Part shown: in pieces, positions 16,115 through 24,784 of the stretch
Layout of the letters: every line of letters starts with the position of its first letter
Position numbering within the stretch: position 1 is the stretch's first letter
NCBI GenBank assembly: GCA_020438265.1
Contig: JAGQVA010000005.1
Span: forward strand, 1-34,497
Length of the DNA stretch: 34,497 bases
Reading direction: 5' to 3'
DNA from: Bacteroidota bacterium
GTDB lineage: Bacteria; Bacteroidota; Bacteroidia; J057
Program-made: the position numbers and the translations under genes
Notes under the pieces: model-generated
Databases searched by the model: none
Seen by the model: the letters and a program-made list of their open reading frames with translations, nothing else
Told to the model about the DNA's origin: nothing

Positions 16115-17215
16115 TTATCTAAAGAGCATATTTTGACCCACAGCCTGAATCCGGTCGTTGGCCATTTGCAATGCAGCCTGATGCGTTGTGATCTGATTTT
16201 CCTCCGCCATGTTAAAAGTTTTCAGGGAGGTTTCATAGATCCGCTCAGTCATTCTCATCGCAATATCCTTATTATATACATCTAGTTCAAGGCTTACGTT
16301 AATAATTCCTCCTGCATTGACCATAAAATCAGGTGCATAAAGGATTTCGCGAGCTTTTAAAGCCTCTGCATCCCTGATTTCGTCAAGTAACTGGTTGTTT
16401 GCAGCTCCGGCAACAATATCACAATTTAAAAGAGGAATTGTATCCGGATTCAAAACTCCACCCAATGCACAGGGAGCAAAGATATCAACCGGCATCGTAA
16501 AAATTTGTTCTTCAGTAATGACTTCGGCTCCGGTTCTGCTGGCAACTTTGGCTAGTGTATCAGGATAAATATCATAAATAAACACTTTTGCATTTTCCTT
16601 AACCAGATGGTCTACCAGATAACTACCCACATGTCCCACCCCCTGCACCAGCACTTTTTTTCCATTTAATGAATCACTTCCAGTAGCATATTTCAAAGAG
16701 GCTTTCATTCCCAGATAAACACCATAAGCAGTAACCGGAGAGGGATCACCACTGCCTCCCCGTTCGACAGGCATGCCTGTAACATAAGGCGTCTCCATTC
16801 CTACAAACTCCATATCTGCGGCAGACATCCCCACATCTTCAGCTGTGTAGTATTTTCCACCAAGATTATTGACAAATTTACCAAATCTTCGGAGCAAGTA
16901 CTCATTTTTCTGCGTGCGAGCATCACCAATAATTACGGCTTTTCCGCCTCCTACATTGATGCCGGCAAGTGCATTTTTAAGGGTCATTCCCCGGGAAAGT
17001 CTCAGAACATCAAACAAAGCATCTTCTTCAGATTTATAATTCCACATTCTTAATCCTCCCATAGCAGGACCCAGTGTGGTATTATGAACTGCGATGATTG
17101 CTTTTAAACCAGTCGCATTATCATTACAGTAAAGGACTAATTCGTGGTTGTATTCGCCCAGTCGGCCAAATAAACCTTTTGTCTTTTGTATTTCAAATAC
17201 TTTTTCTTTTGACAT
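16115..17215 (-). CDS. Leucine dehydrogenase (Glu/Leu/Phe/Val dehydrogenase family)
   Basis: The protein has 366 residues, the standard size for leucine dehydrogenase and shorter than glutamate dehydrogenase. The N-terminal domain has GPAMGGLRMW (50-58) and MTLKNALAGINVGGGKAVI with Lys80 and Lys92, the lysines that bind and activate the substrate. The NAD-binding domain has VLVQGVGHVGSYLV. It reversibly deaminates leucine and other branched-chain amino acids to keto acids, which supply branched fatty acids. A TACTTTTG box on the minus strand (17247-17254) fits the Bacteroidota -7 element, though the nearest TTG upstream is 23 bases away, longer than usual. It may be transcribed with nusB. Confidence 0.88.
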   Translation of the reverse strand: MSKEKVFEIQKTKGLFGRLGEYNHELVLYCNDNATGLKAIIAVHNTTLGPAMGGLRMWNYKSEEDALFDVLRLSRGMTLKNALAGINVGGGKAVIIGDARTQKNEYLLRRFGKFVNNLGGKYYTAEDVGMSAADMEFVGMETPYVTGMPVERGGSGDPSPVTAYGVYLGMKASLKYATGSDSLNGKKVLVQGVGHVGSYLVDHLVKENAKVFIYDIYPDTLAKVASRTGAEVITEEQIFTMPVDIFAPCALGGVLNPDTIPLLNCDIVAGAANNQLLDEIRDAEALKAREILYAPDFMVNAGGIINVSLELDVYNKDIAMRMTERIYETSLKTFNMAEENQITTHQAALQMANDRIQAVGQNMLFR

Positions 17216-17428
17216 AATTTACTCAGCAAAAATTAACACATAAATACAAAAGTAATTATTGTTTTCGGAATATTTCCCAATATTTGGATTTAAATACAAA
17301 TCTTATCTATTTTACCTCCGGATCGATTGATCCCCGCTTGGAATTTATATGTTTTTATATGTAATTTCCGCATCGATTTTGAAAGAAGACTAACCTCTGT
17401 TATTGCGATATTGTTTAATTCATCGAAT

Positions 17429-18733
17429 ATGAGTAACGAAATTTTCCCCTCTAAAGAAAGTATTGTCAATAAGGTAACACCTGCATTTTTTCCCAAGCAT
17501 CAAAAAGCGATTTACAAAAGACTAGAGGATAAACATACAACTGTAGAGGTTGAAGAAGATCCATTAGGAACCAAAATGGTGATTAACCTGGGCCCACAGC
17601 ACCCGGCGACTCACGGTGTATTGAGGGTGGTACTGGAAGTGGATGGAGAGACCATCATGAAGGCGGTTACTGATATTGGATACCTTCACCGGGGAATTGA
17701 AAAAATAGCTGAGAATAAAACCTACCAGGAGTTTATGCCCTACACGGATCGGATGGACTATATGTCTCCGTATTCAAATAACGTATCTTTCTGTCTGGCA
17801 GTAGAAAAACTGGTTGGTATAGAGGTTCCTGAAAGAGCTCAATATATTCGTACGATTGCCTGTGAACTGGCAAGGGTTTCTGCTCATTTATTATGGCTTG
17901 GAACAATGGTGATGGATGCAGGAGCGATTTCTATGTTCCTCTGGACATTCCGCGAAAGAGAAAATCTCTACCAAATTTTCGATAAACTGGCGGGAGTTCG
18001 ATTTACTGTATCTCATTGCCGTATCGGAGGAATCCAGTACGATATGGACCAGGAAACCATTGATATGATCATGTCCTGGAAGAAAAACATGCGTAAGGAA
18101 CTGAAAAGCTGGAAAAAACTTCTGGGTAATAATGGTATCTGGCTCAACAGAAACAGAGGCGTTGGAGTGATTACCAAAGAAGAAGCGATTGATATGGGTC
18201 TTACAGGTCCTGTACTGAGAGCCTCAGGCGTTCCTCACGATATTCGTGTATTTGAACCGTATCTGGTATATGATCAGGTAGAATTTGATATTCCTATTCG
18301 CGAAGAAGGTGATTGTCTGGCCCGATATCTGGTCAGAATGGATGAGATGGAACAAAGCCTGAGAATCCTTGATCAGCTTATGGATAAATTGCCAAAAGGC
18401 GATATTCGTGTTGATAATGCCAAGCATACTTTTGCGTCCAAAGATGAGATCTACTATTCCATGGAAGGAATGATCCACGACTTTATGATGACGGACGTAG
18501 GAGTCATGCCACCTGATGGAGCAGAGGTGTATTCTGCTATCGAAGCCCCGAAAGGCGAGCTGGGTTTTCACCTCAAGTCAGATGGCACAGGTTCACCCTG
18601 GCGTTGTAAAATCAATTCGCCTTCATTTACGAATTTGCAGTCCCTCGAACACTTGATGGAGGGAAGTATGATTGCCGATACGGTGGTATTGATCGGATCG
18701 ATTGACCCGGTAATGGGTGAATGTGATAAATAA
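17429..18733 (+). CDS. nuoD: NADH-quinone oxidoreductase subunit D (solitary)
   Basis: The ATG at 17429 (MSNEIFPSKES) gives 434 residues; upstream in-frame starts would add a segment unlike the family. After about 45 extra residues comes NLGPQHPATHGVLRVVLEVD, the classic 49-kDa subunit opening whose His contacts the quinone site. It is followed by YLHRGIEKIAE, PYTDRMDYMSP, a full central region and the closing GSIDPVMGECDK. It belongs to the peripheral arm of respiratory complex I at the inner membrane. No other nuo gene is in view: leucine dehydrogenase diverges on one side and a plsY-like gene follows. The gene looks intact. Confidence 0.92.
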   Translation: MSNEIFPSKESIVNKVTPAFFPKHQKAIYKRLEDKHTTVEVEEDPLGTKMVINLGPQHPATHGVLRVVLEVDGETIMKAVTDIGYLHRGIEKIAENKTYQEFMPYTDRMDYMSPYSNNVSFCLAVEKLVGIEVPERAQYIRTIACELARVSAHLLWLGTMVMDAGAISMFLWTFRERENLYQIFDKLAGVRFTVSHCRIGGIQYDMDQETIDMIMSWKKNMRKELKSWKKLLGNNGIWLNRNRGVGVITKEEAIDMGLTGPVLRASGVPHDIRVFEPYLVYDQVEFDIPIREEGDCLARYLVRMDEMEQSLRILDQLMDKLPKGDIRVDNAKHTFASKDEIYYSMEGMIHDFMMTDVGVMPPDGAEVYSAIEAPKGELGFHLKSDGTGSPWRCKINSPSFTNLQSLEHLMEGSMIADTVVLIGSIDPVMGECDK

Positions 18734-18792
18734 CCTTTCGGTACTATCCCCGTAAAGGTCGGCGGTAGTTGACGCTAATCTTGCCCCAAACA

Positions 18793-18813
18793 ACACAAAA
18801 TAAAATTTTGTGT
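18793..18813 (+). terminator. Weak AT-rich hairpin after nuoD
   Basis: ACACAAAAT and ATTTTGTGT pair perfectly around a 3-base loop. There is no T-run after the stem, so termination is uncertain. Confidence 0.3.
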
Positions 18814-18880
18814 AATTTACGACTTCAGAGGATGTGCGCTGAATTCCTTTTGAAGTCTATGTTGAACTAAAGATTTGCTT

Positions 18881-19537
18881 ATGGAGTTTTTTCAAATTGT
18901 GCTCTTTACCATTGGAGCTTACCTCATTGGCTCTATTCCAACGGGTATCTGGATCGGAAAATTATTCTACGGAATTGATATCAGAGATCATGGAAGCGGT
19001 ACAGCCTGCCATCTGAACATAGAACAGATCATGGGCCGAAATACGGGCATAATTGTCAGAATCCTTGATATTATTAAAGGTTTTCTAGCCGCCAAACTGG
19101 CATTTTTCATTTATCTTCAATCCGGAATTTTTGCAGAATGGGAGTACCCGATCATGCAGATGTCTTTTGGACTGGCTGCAGTCATGGGACATATATTCCC
19201 TGTTTTTGCCGGCTATAGAGGCGGCAAAGGGTACCATGTTTCTCTGGGCATTTTAGCTGCCATAAGCCCTGTCGCAACTGCAGTTTTTGCTCTGTGCGCC
19301 ATGGTTGTCTTTTTCGTTTTCAGATATCCCTATCTGGGAGCAGTTATCGGAGCATTAGCACTTCCTTTTTTCATTGGCTTCAGACCAGGTATTTTTGGAG
19401 ATAAACTGATTCCCATGTATGTCTTTACGGTTCTTTTATCGATAACCCTGTTCCTCACTCACAGGCTGGAGTTAAGGGAAATTTTGTATGGAAGAATGAC
19501 AAAAGTAAAGAGAGGGCCATTTGGGAACTGGATTTAA
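18881..19537 (+). CDS. Divergent PlsY-like glycerol-3-phosphate acyltransferase
   Basis: The ATG at 18881 (MEFFQIVLF) is chosen over the TTG at 18875, giving 218 residues with several membrane helices. The fold and most landmarks are PlsY: a YLIGSIPTG opening, GHIFPVFAGYRGGKG as the acyl-phosphate and glycerol-phosphate loop, and a late HRLELREILYG. PlsY moves an acyl group from acyl phosphate to glycerol 3-phosphate in the inner membrane. The first conserved loop is altered: the usual GSGNxGATN reads GSGTACHLN. The last motif lacks the usual Asn after His-Arg. It may be a paralogue with a changed substrate or an inactive copy. Whether a standard plsY exists elsewhere cannot be seen. Confidence 0.75.
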   Translation: MEFFQIVLFTIGAYLIGSIPTGIWIGKLFYGIDIRDHGSGTACHLNIEQIMGRNTGIIVRILDIIKGFLAAKLAFFIYLQSGIFAEWEYPIMQMSFGLAAVMGHIFPVFAGYRGGKGYHVSLGILAAISPVATAVFALCAMVVFFVFRYPYLGAVIGALALPFFIGFRPGIFGDKLIPMYVFTVLLSITLFLTHRLELREILYGRMTKVKRGPFGNWI

Positions 19538-19598
19538 ATCTGATTATCCGATCTTCCTAAAGCAGTTAAAATTGCCGTAATATTTCCTTATCCATATA

Positions 19599-19631
19599 TT
19601 TTTGCTTTATCCAGGAATTTTAGTAGATTTA
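19599..19631 (+). promoter_or_regulatory. Candidate promoter for the LuxR-type regulator
   Basis: TTTTTG is followed after 19 bases by TAGATTTA, which differs from the Bacteroidota TAnnTTTG box in the last base only. The regulator start at 19692 is about 60 bases downstream. Confidence 0.4.
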
Positions 19632-19691
19632 TCCATAACATAGCAAATACTCCCTAATTAAAACCTGGTTTTAACCTATGTGGGCTTAAAT

Positions 19692-20558
19692 ATGCATGGA
19701 AAGGAGTATATTATAATTGGGTCGGATAATCCCACTGTGTTTTCTATGCTTCATAGGAAGTTTGCAGATCGAGGTCATTATAATTTTGTAATGACTACTC
19801 GTTTTCATGAACTTTCCAACCTTGCGAAATCAATCAAGCCTGTCATAATTATTGTTTATTTTAGGGACAATCAATCCGCAATTGAACATATACAACAACT
19901 GGCAATTCATGCAAGCATTCCTATTGTATGCCTCATAAATAGTTACGAAGAAGAAAAGCTATTTTGGAATCACCAACTGGCAATGTTCCCACAACCAGTC
20001 GAATATGCAACCAGAAGCATGAAGCTGATCGATATCATCCAATCTATTCTTTTGATAAAGACAAAGAATAGCTCTAAGAAAAATAACCACTCCTTTGCCT
20101 CAAAGGAAATAGAAAAAAACTTCCAGGACAAAAATAATCACTTAAGCAGATATGTTCTTGAACTCGATCAAAAAATAAGAACCCTTTCAAGAATTAAAGA
20201 ACAAATTAAAGAGCTTTATCCGGATGTCAATAATTCAACTCAAAAAAAACTCACTTCAATTGTTAATTCTATAAAAGTTTCGGTCTCAGATAAAAAATAT
20301 TGGGATGACCTGAAAAAATACCTCGACAACAGTAATCCAATATTTCTAAGGGCTTTAACCCAAAAACATCCTTCTTTAACTCCAGTAGATATCAAGTACT
20401 GCTGCTTCCTGAAAATGGGACTTTCCAATGATGATATTCGCCATATTTTGGGAATAAGCCAGGAAAGCGTAAGAACACATAAATATCGGTTAAAGAAAAA
20501 AATGACTCTGGAAAAAGATCAGGATTTGTTAAAGTATATTAAGTCTTTGACTGCTTAA
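19692..20558 (+). CDS. LuxR-type transcriptional regulator with a receiver-like N-terminal domain
   Basis: The ATG at 19692 (MHGKEYIIIGS) gives 288 residues; a GTG at 19680 would add four. The first 120 residues have the alternating strand/helix order of a response-regulator receiver, but the strand that should end in the phosphorylated Asp reads VIIIVYFRDN, with Val and Tyr there, so ordinary phosphorylation is unlikely. A charged coiled-coil linker follows to about 180. The C-terminus is a LuxR-type helix-turn-helix (LTPVDIKYCCFLKMGLS, then ILGISQESVRTHKYRLKKKM), a form common in Bacteroidota. It stands immediately before the contractile injection operon on the same strand, and I infer that it controls that operon. 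Confidence 0.75.
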   Translation: MHGKEYIIIGSDNPTVFSMLHRKFADRGHYNFVMTTRFHELSNLAKSIKPVIIIVYFRDNQSAIEHIQQLAIHASIPIVCLINSYEEEKLFWNHQLAMFPQPVEYATRSMKLIDIIQSILLIKTKNSSKKNNHSFASKEIEKNFQDKNNHLSRYVLELDQKIRTLSRIKEQIKELYPDVNNSTQKKLTSIVNSIKVSVSDKKYWDDLKKYLDNSNPIFLRALTQKHPSLTPVDIKYCCFLKMGLSNDDIRHILGISQESVRTHKYRLKKKMTLEKDQDLLKYIKSLTA

Positions 20559-20656
20559 TAACCAAATTCTCTCAAAATCACTTTCCAAAATCAACACCTC
20601 CCTATTCATCAGTACAGATGATAGGGAAAGGGTAGCCTTGATAATCCCACTTAGCC

Positions 20657-20704
20657 TGTCTACGCTTTGTCTATGCTTTTTGTCTATTGTCTACGAATCG
20701 TCTA
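20657..20704 (+). promoter_or_regulatory. Five GTCTA direct repeats upstream of the injection-system operon
   Basis: TGTCTA starts at 20657, 20668, 20681 and 20688, and CGTCTA at 20699. The spacings are 11, 13, 7 and 11 bases. The cluster lies 85 bases before the first operon gene and directly after the regulator gene. It could be an operator array, or a degenerate member of the 7-base-periodic elements found elsewhere in this window. Confidence 0.4.
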
Positions 20705-20788
20705 TCTCTATTCCGGCCATTCATATTATTATACCTATATCTTTATGAGTAGAAAAAATAGTCTTATTACAAAGCATACCTTTTACCT

Positions 20789-21358
20789 ATGTTGGAAAAA
20801 GCACTAACATATATTCACACCTCTTTGGATCAGTTTGTTAAGAAAAAACTAAAAACGGATGAAAGTAAGGTAATTAATGGAACTCTGATCAGATTAGATG
20901 GTTCAGTTCCCCAGCTTAATCAAAATAAGTTGATTATTTCACTAATTAATATCGAACGAGAAAGACTAAAACCATTTTATAATCCCAGACATGTTCTTTC
21001 AAATAAAGAGCTTGTAAGGACACCTCCCAGTGAAAGATTCAACCTTGACATTTTATTAGTTGCAAACTTTGATGATTACAGCGAATCGCTGAAGTTTCTA
21101 AATGCGGCCTTACTATTTTTCCAATTATATCCTTCTATTAGTGCTAATGATTATTCCAATATCCCTCAGGGGCTTTCCAAACTCGAATTTGAAGTGGAAA
21201 AAATTACTTATCGCGAAATGCAAAACCTCTGGAGTGCGATGGGAGCCAAATACCAGCCCTCCATCATTTATAAAGTCAGATTAATAACAATTGATGGGGA
21301 TGAGATCAAGGAGCTTCAGACTGGAATTAATAGTGTATCAAATCCTGTTTCACAATGA
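20789..21358 (+). CDS. DUF4255 (Pvc16 N-terminal domain) eCIS cap protein
   Basis: The protein has 189 residues and is recognisable as DUF4255: MLEKALTYIHTSLDQFVKKK opening, GTLIRLDGSVPQLNQNKLIISLINIERE, then FNLDILLVANFDDYSESLKFLNAALLFFQ, and the closing NLWSAMGAKYQPSIIYKVRLITID. In afp/PVC systems the equivalent protein (Afp16/Pvc16) ends the tube and sheath at the far tip. Here it comes first in the operon, as in other Bacteroidota clusters. The next gene overlaps its stop by 4 bases (ATGA), so translation is probably coupled. Confidence 0.85.
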   Translation: MLEKALTYIHTSLDQFVKKKLKTDESKVINGTLIRLDGSVPQLNQNKLIISLINIERERLKPFYNPRHVLSNKELVRTPPSERFNLDILLVANFDDYSESLKFLNAALLFFQLYPSISANDYSNIPQGLSKLEFEVEKITYREMQNLWSAMGAKYQPSIIYKVRLITIDGDEIKELQTGINSVSNPVSQ

Positions 21359-22203
21359 CAATAAGTAGTTATCATACATTGCTTAGCATTAATTGTTTTC
21401 ACAATTATTTTGAGGGAAATATAGCCAGGGGGATAAAGTTTCATCCAGGTATATCTACTCAAAAAATAATGCAGCGATTTGATATCAAAATCAATACTAC
21501 TGAAACAGGTTTTACTCTTTATAAAAAGGGAAATTCTGATGTTGCAGAATTTCTTAAGTACATTTCACAAACCAATTCTATTTCCTGTTTTGACTTTAAT
21601 CTGACCAGCACAGACCCCTACTTTTATTCATTCACAGACTATCCGGTCTCAAAGATCACAGAAATTTTATTTGACAGCCAGAATCTGCTCCCTACCGAAC
21701 AGGCTACACCGATCCAGTTAAAACCGGAGTTTATAGAAAAGAAGGAAACCTTATATATCGCTCAGATAAAAATTTACTTTGATGATATCATAGAGCTATC
21801 TCAATCCAATATTCCCATTCAATATACCATACAATTTTCGGTACGATCAACCCAATGGCATTATTTTATTATTAGCGGAGAATTGAGTAACCAATCAGAC
21901 CTGCACATTTACGATAAATCAAAACCTCAGATCAGGTTTGAAGGGCCATCTACAGTGCTATTGCCCAATGGGCAGGAGGCCCTCAAATTTTCTTCTGGTG
22001 ATAGTTTAATACCCTTTTCTGAAGTACCGGAATATCAATTTAATTTAGTCAACAAAACCCAACGGAAATATGAGAAAGATCCGCAAAAGTCTCAGGAAAC
22101 AATTCTCATTAAAGGATTGCCAAACCCCAATCCTGCCTCTATGTCAATCACTTATATAAAAGACAAACCTCTGGTAACATCACCCATGTATGTCTACCTC
22201 TAA
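21355..22203 (+). CDS. Unrecognised eCIS operon protein, 282 aa
   Basis: I do not recognise this protein. It has no signal peptide and no membrane helix. It is rich in beta-strand-like segments with alternating hydrophobic residues (IQYTIQFSVRS, WHYFIISGELS) and many aromatic residues, and has no Cys or His pattern that would suggest a metal site or enzyme. The C-terminal third has a proline-containing, strand-rich region (GLPNPNPASMSITYI). It overlaps the cap gene by 4 bases and precedes the sheath by 28, so it is part of the operon. Its position makes a structural role near the cap or the outer end of the sheath likely; this is inference from location only. Confidence 0.6.
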   Translation: MTISSYHTLLSINCFHNYFEGNIARGIKFHPGISTQKIMQRFDIKINTTETGFTLYKKGNSDVAEFLKYISQTNSISCFDFNLTSTDPYFYSFTDYPVSKITEILFDSQNLLPTEQATPIQLKPEFIEKKETLYIAQIKIYFDDIIELSQSNIPIQYTIQFSVRSTQWHYFIISGELSNQSDLHIYDKSKPQIRFEGPSTVLLPNGQEALKFSSGDSLIPFSEVPEYQFNLVNKTQRKYEKDPQKSQETILIKGLPNPNPASMSITYIKDKPLVTSPMYVYL

Positions 22204-22231
22204 ATAATCTATCAATTAAAAGTAAAAATCT

Positions 22232-23812
22232 ATGGTTCTATCAAACATTAAATCGCCAGGTGTTTATATACAGGAACTCAATGCATTTGGCAATTCGATT
22301 GTACCTGTCGCTACGGCGGTTCCAGCCTTTATCGGTTACACGCCCCAGGCCCTGTACGAAGGAAAATCATATCTCAATGTGCCGCAAAAAATCACCTCCT
22401 TTGCAGAATTTCAGGCCATATACTGCTACCCTAATCCTGCTGCACCCGCTCCTCCTGCCAAACAATATAGTCCACAATATTATTTGGTGAAAGAAAAAGC
22501 CAAGCCTGAAAAAGGGGATTATATGATGATTGGCGGGGATTATTACTCCATCGTTCCTGACCCCAATACCATCTATTATATGTACAATAGCATCAGGCTG
22601 TTTTATGAAAATGGCGGAGGGGACGCTTATATCGTATCAGTTGGAACCTATGGCGCTCCTTCCGGGTCTCCAATGACTCCCGGAACTCAAATCATTAATT
22701 CAAATGTTCAGCTTGGCGATTTAATGAGTGGTCTTGCTCTACTAAAAAACGAGCAGGAGCCAACTATGTATATCGTTCCGGAAGCGACTCTGTTAAGTGT
22801 CGATAATAATGGAACACTTATGCAGGAAATGTTGCTCCAAAACTCGGAAATGGGTACTGCTGTCAGCATTTTTGATATAATTGGAGGAAGGAATCCGGAT
22901 CCCATTCTCTACACCAATGATATTACAACTTTCAGAAATAATACCGGAGCAAAAGGTCTGGATTATGGCGCTGCATATTATCCATTTATCGGGACAACTA
23001 TTATGCAGGATACAGATCTGGATTATACAAATCTGTTTGGAGGTGATGTCAAACAACTGGACCCCATCCTCAATCCTCCTACTGCTCCCAATTCAAATGC
23101 AGCCAAAATTCTGGCTAATATTGAAAAACCTGCCGGCCCTCCCCTGACCGCGAGTCAAAACAACAGTGCCTTGATCAATGCGAGCAAAATCTATAAAACG
23201 ATCATGAAACATGTCGTTAAGGACGCAAATATTTTGCCTCCCAGTGGCGGTATGGCTGGTGTCATCACTGTCAATGACAACCAATCTGGTGTGTGGAATG
23301 CTCCAGCAAATACTTCTATTGTCGGAGCAGCTCATTTGCCTATCAGGCTTTCTGAAAGCCAGCAGGGTGATCTGAATATGGACGCAATTTCAGGAAAATC
23401 CGTGAATGCTATTCGCTTTTTTAACGGTTTGGGGATTTTGATCTGGGGCGCAAGAACGCTGGATGGAAATAGTTTGGACTGGAAGTATCTTTCAGTAAGA
23501 AGAACACTCATATTCCTTGAACAGTCATGTAAACTGGCAGCTCATGCCTACGTTTTCCAGCCTAATGACAAAAACACCTGGGAAGCAGTAAAATCCATGA
23601 TCAGCAGCTTTCTGACTACTGTATGGAAAGAAGGAGGCCTTCAGGGAGCAACTCCAGCCAGCGCTTTTTCTGTAGCCTGCGGATTGGGAGCTACTATGAC
23701 TGGTGAAGACATCCTCAATGGATTTATGAAAGTTATGATCAAAGTCGCAGTTACGCATCCTGCTGAATTTATTGTTCTGACCTTCCAGCAAGAAATGGCA
23801 ACTTCATCATAA
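22232..23812 (+). CDS. Contractile tail sheath protein of the injection system
   Basis: The protein has 526 residues. It opens IKSPGVYIQELNAFGNSI, the N-terminal arm of phage and eCIS sheaths (K-PGVY-E) that links neighbouring subunits. The C-terminal domain is the sheath core: NAIRFFNGLGILIWGARTL, YLSVRRTLIFLEQSCKLAA, a final VMIKVAVTHPAEFIVLTFQ with a strand that completes the next subunit's sheet. It is homologous to Afp2-4, Pvc2-4 and the T4 sheath. Contraction drives the inner tube through the target membrane. Only one sheath gene is visible in the window, in contrast to the three of afp and PVC. Confidence 0.92.
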   Translation: MVLSNIKSPGVYIQELNAFGNSIVPVATAVPAFIGYTPQALYEGKSYLNVPQKITSFAEFQAIYCYPNPAAPAPPAKQYSPQYYLVKEKAKPEKGDYMMIGGDYYSIVPDPNTIYYMYNSIRLFYENGGGDAYIVSVGTYGAPSGSPMTPGTQIINSNVQLGDLMSGLALLKNEQEPTMYIVPEATLLSVDNNGTLMQEMLLQNSEMGTAVSIFDIIGGRNPDPILYTNDITTFRNNTGAKGLDYGAAYYPFIGTTIMQDTDLDYTNLFGGDVKQLDPILNPPTAPNSNAAKILANIEKPAGPPLTASQNNSALINASKIYKTIMKHVVKDANILPPSGGMAGVITVNDNQSGVWNAPANTSIVGAAHLPIRLSESQQGDLNMDAISGKSVNAIRFFNGLGILIWGARTLDGNSLDWKYLSVRRTLIFLEQSCKLAAHAYVFQPNDKNTWEAVKSMISSFLTTVWKEGGLQGATPASAFSVACGLGATMTGEDILNGFMKVMIKVAVTHPAEFIVLTFQQEMATSS

Positions 23813-23856
23813 TCAACCACTTACCAATAATCAATTAAACCTATAAAAAAATAATT

Positions 23857-24321
23857 ATGGCAGATAATGGCAGTAAAGAAGGGGCAACCTGGCCCATGCC
23901 CAAATTTCGATTTGAAGTAGATTTGGGAACAGAAATGAAAGGTGTCGCTTTCCAGGAAGTATCGGGAATGGACGTTGAAAACCAGATTATTGAATACAGA
24001 AAAAGTAACAGCCCTTTATTCTCAACAGAGAAAATGCCGGGAATTGTGAAATACGGAAACATCACAATGAAGCGGGGTATTTTTGTCAATGACAATACTT
24101 TTTGGAACTGGCACGCGGAAATCAGCATGAACACCATTAAAAGAAGAACTGTATTGATCAAACTTCTTGACGAGAATGGAAAGGTGACTATGCAATGGCA
24201 ACTCAATAATGCCTGGCCCACCAAGATAACCAGCACAGATCTTAAATCTGATGGAAATGAAGTAGCTGTCGACACACTTGAAATAGCCCACGAACAATTG
24301 ATCATCACAAATGGAGGCTAG
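23857..24321 (+). CDS. Inner tube protein of the injection system (gp19-like)
   Basis: The protein has 154 residues, of the phage tail tube (T4 gp19) family found in eCIS as Afp1/Pvc1. The N-terminal half reads FRFEVDLGTEMKGVAFQEVS, and the core has IEYRKSN, VKYGNITMKRGIF, then VTMQWQLNNAWPTKITSTDL and ETLEIAHEQL-like VDTLEIAHEQL. Six-subunit rings of such proteins stack into the cargo-carrying tube. It follows the sheath by 44 bases and its 3' end overlaps the next tube-like gene by 11 bases. Confidence 0.9.
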   Translation: MADNGSKEGATWPMPKFRFEVDLGTEMKGVAFQEVSGMDVENQIIEYRKSNSPLFSTEKMPGIVKYGNITMKRGIFVNDNTFWNWHAEISMNTIKRRTVLIKLLDENGKVTMQWQLNNAWPTKITSTDLKSDGNEVAVDTLEIAHEQLIITNGG

Positions 24322-24775
24322 TATCTATCCCGTTAGCTTTTATTTTCAGCTTTCGTTTGGGTTTAATGGAGCTAACGAAGAAGATGCTGCTTTCCAGGAG
24401 GTTTCCGGGATATCCAAGTCTATGGAAATGGAAGAAATCACAGGAGGGGGAGAAAACCGGTTTAAGTATCGGCTCCCCAAGGTTTCATCCTCCCAAAATC
24501 TGATCTTGAAAAGGGCACTGGTGTCCAAAAATTCCAAATTAATCTCCTGGTGTACACACACCCTGGATACAGGCCTGGCCTATTCTGTGGTGACGAAAGA
24601 TGTGGAAGTCAGCTTGTTGGATAAAGACGGGAATGTCTACAAAACATGGACTTTTTATAAAGCCTATCCGGTGAAGTATTCTATCTCAGATCTCAAATCA
24701 AACGAAAATGGGATACTTCTCGAAACCATCGAACTGGCTTACACTTACTTCGAAATTGCAAAAAGTAAATCTTAA
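24311..24775 (+). CDS. Second tube-type protein, probable tube initiator (Afp5/Pvc5-like)
   Basis: The protein has 154 residues and is a paralogue of the preceding tube gene: FYFQLSFGFNGANEEDAAFQ, EVSGISKSMEMEEITGGGE, a central LPKVSSSQNLILKRALVSK, and KTWTFYKAYPVKYSISDLKS followed by ETIELAYTYFEI. The extra glycine-rich insertion and slightly different core are usual in the tube initiator that seats the first ring on the spike hub. It overlaps the previous gene by 11 bases, which suggests translational coupling. Confidence 0.85.
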   Translation: MEASIYPVSFYFQLSFGFNGANEEDAAFQEVSGISKSMEMEEITGGGENRFKYRLPKVSSSQNLILKRALVSKNSKLISWCTHTLDTGLAYSVVTKDVEVSLLDKDGNVYKTWTFYKAYPVKYSISDLKSNENGILLETIELAYTYFEIAKSKS

Positions 24776-24784
24776 TTTTTGTAT

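Noticed and set aside
23841-24308. Minus-strand open frame opposite the tube gene, 155 codons
   Set aside because: It is a shadow: the plus-strand tube gene has clear homology and operon spacing, while the opposite frame shows no family features.
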